Assembly: GCA_013139755.1 (NCBI GenBank)
Contig: WTAG01000111.1
Coordinates: 1-6,698, forward strand
DNA: 6,698 nt
Reading direction: 5' to 3'
Source of the DNA: Methylomarinum sp.
GTDB taxonomy: Bacteria; Pseudomonadota; Gammaproteobacteria; Methylococcales; Methylomonadaceae
The notes beneath the pieces are model-generated. The model saw nothing but the letters and a program-made list of their open reading frames with translations, was not told the origin of the DNA and searched no databases. Positions 6,252 to 6,698 of this stretch are shown here, piece after piece (position 1 is the first letter of the stretch; each line of letters begins with the position of its first letter). The translations under genes and the position numbers were made by a program.

Positions 6252-6461
6252 ATGTCTAATACAGTAAATGGAACCGTTAAATGGTTCAACGAATCCAAAG
6301 GTTTTGGTTTTATAGAGCAACAATCTGGTCCAGATGTATTTGCTCACTTTAGTGCGATTGTCAGTTCAGGGTTTAAGACCTTAGCAGAGGGTCAGCAAGT
6401 TGAGTTTACAATAACTCAGGGTCAAAAAGGTCCTCAAGCCGAGAATATAGTTGCTGTGTAA
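6252..6461 (+). CDS. CspA-family cold-shock protein
   Basis: This complete 69-residue single cold-shock domain has the size of E. coli CspA (70 aa). It contains the G-T-V-K-W-F-N start of strand 1, RNP1 as K-G-F-G-F-I (about 16-21), RNP2 as D-V-F-A-H-F-S (about 28-34), then [13 protein letters not shown] and the closing K-G-P-Q-A-E-N-I. The protein is expected to be cytoplasmic, to bind single-stranded RNA and DNA, and to melt RNA structure as a chaperone. The RNP2 Val of E. coli CspA (VFVHF) is Ala here; the aromatic and basic binding residues are kept. It has its own promoter, long leader and terminator, so it is a single-gene transcript. Bacteria often carry several paralogues, some not cold-induced, so the exact csp name cannot be given. 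The leader makes temperature control plausible. Confidence 0.96.
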   Translation: MSNTVNGTVKWFNESKGFGFIEQQSGPDVFAHFSAIVSSGFKTLAEGQQVEFTITQGQKGPQAENIVAV

Positions 6462-6508
6462 ACTACAAGTTACTATGACTTAATTTGTTTTAAGTTTTTT
6501 AAGATTAC

Positions 6509-6542
6509 AAGGACATGTCTTTTTTAGATATGTCCTTTTTTT
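6509..6542 (+). terminator. Intrinsic terminator of the cold-shock gene
   Basis: AAGGACATGTC (6509-6519) pairs with GATATGTCCTT (6527-6537) through 11 bp including one G-U pair, with the 7-nt loop TTTTTTA, and runs into seven T (6536-6542). It starts 48 nt after the stop codon. Confidence 0.9.
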
Positions 6543-6603
6543 GAAGCTGACTCAACTATTCATAGCTGATGATTCTATACTTCACTTTTTTACTAACTAT
6601 GTG

Positions 6604-6669
6604 ATCTATAGATTACTTTCAATAATTTTTTGTATGTATTGGCAGATTTGATTTTTGCTAATCTATAGA
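6604..6669. repeat. Two copies of the palindrome-containing 9-mer ATCTATAGA
   Basis: ATCTATAGA occurs at 6604-6612 and 6661-6669, 57 bp apart. The first copy is part of the perfect 10-bp palindrome ATCTATAGAT and of a 16-bp near-palindrome (6601-6616, seven of eight pairs). The rest of the last 150 bases shows no gene. A TTGGCA at 6639-6644 followed after 19 nt by TATAGA, inside the second copy, might be a weak promoter for a gene beyond the right edge. Confidence 0.35.
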
Positions 6670-6698
6670 AGCTTGTTGTCATATATTAGTAATCAACT

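Overview
The window is AT-rich bacterial DNA with gammaproteobacterial-looking genes: an Mla-type MCE lipid-transport cluster with a lipoprotein, a CHASE/PAS/GAF histidine kinase and a CspA-family gene with a long leader. Gammaproteobacteria is an inference from gene content and protein style; an aquatic group such as Methylococcales is possible, but no marker gene here decides it. No mobile element, CRISPR array, tRNA or rRNA was seen.

Left part (1-2608, minus strand): a tightly packed operon read from right to left. The order is MlaE-like permease (2608-1805), MlaF-like ATP-binding-cassette protein (1803-1132), MlaD-like MCE protein (1132-146), and the first 51 codons of a lipoprotein that runs off the left edge (153-1). 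Junctions are a 1-nt gap, a 1-nt overlap and an 8-nt overlap, so the proteins are very probably made together as one inner-membrane-anchored lipid transporter with an outer lipoprotein partner. The most striking feature of the window is that the ATP-binding protein has an intact reading frame and ABC-like layout but has lost the key residues of Walker A, Q-loop, signature, Walker B, D-loop and H-loop. It looks like a pseudo-ATPase kept inside a transport operon.

Middle part (2609-5795): a 526-bp divergent intergenic region with no convincing gene, then an 886-residue membrane sensor histidine kinase on the plus strand (CHASE, PAS, Cys/His-rich GAF, HisKA, HATPase_c). It has no receiver domain and no response regulator beside it, so its output partner lies elsewhere.

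Right part (5796-6698): a gene-free stretch, then a self-contained cold-shock unit. This has a good sigma70-type promoter (6071-6099), a leader of about 145 nt with a 5' hairpin and a 7-nt segment complementary to the Shine-Dalgarno region, a 69-residue CspA-family gene (6252-6461), and a strong intrinsic terminator (6509-6542). The last 150 bases hold no gene but carry two copies of a short palindrome.
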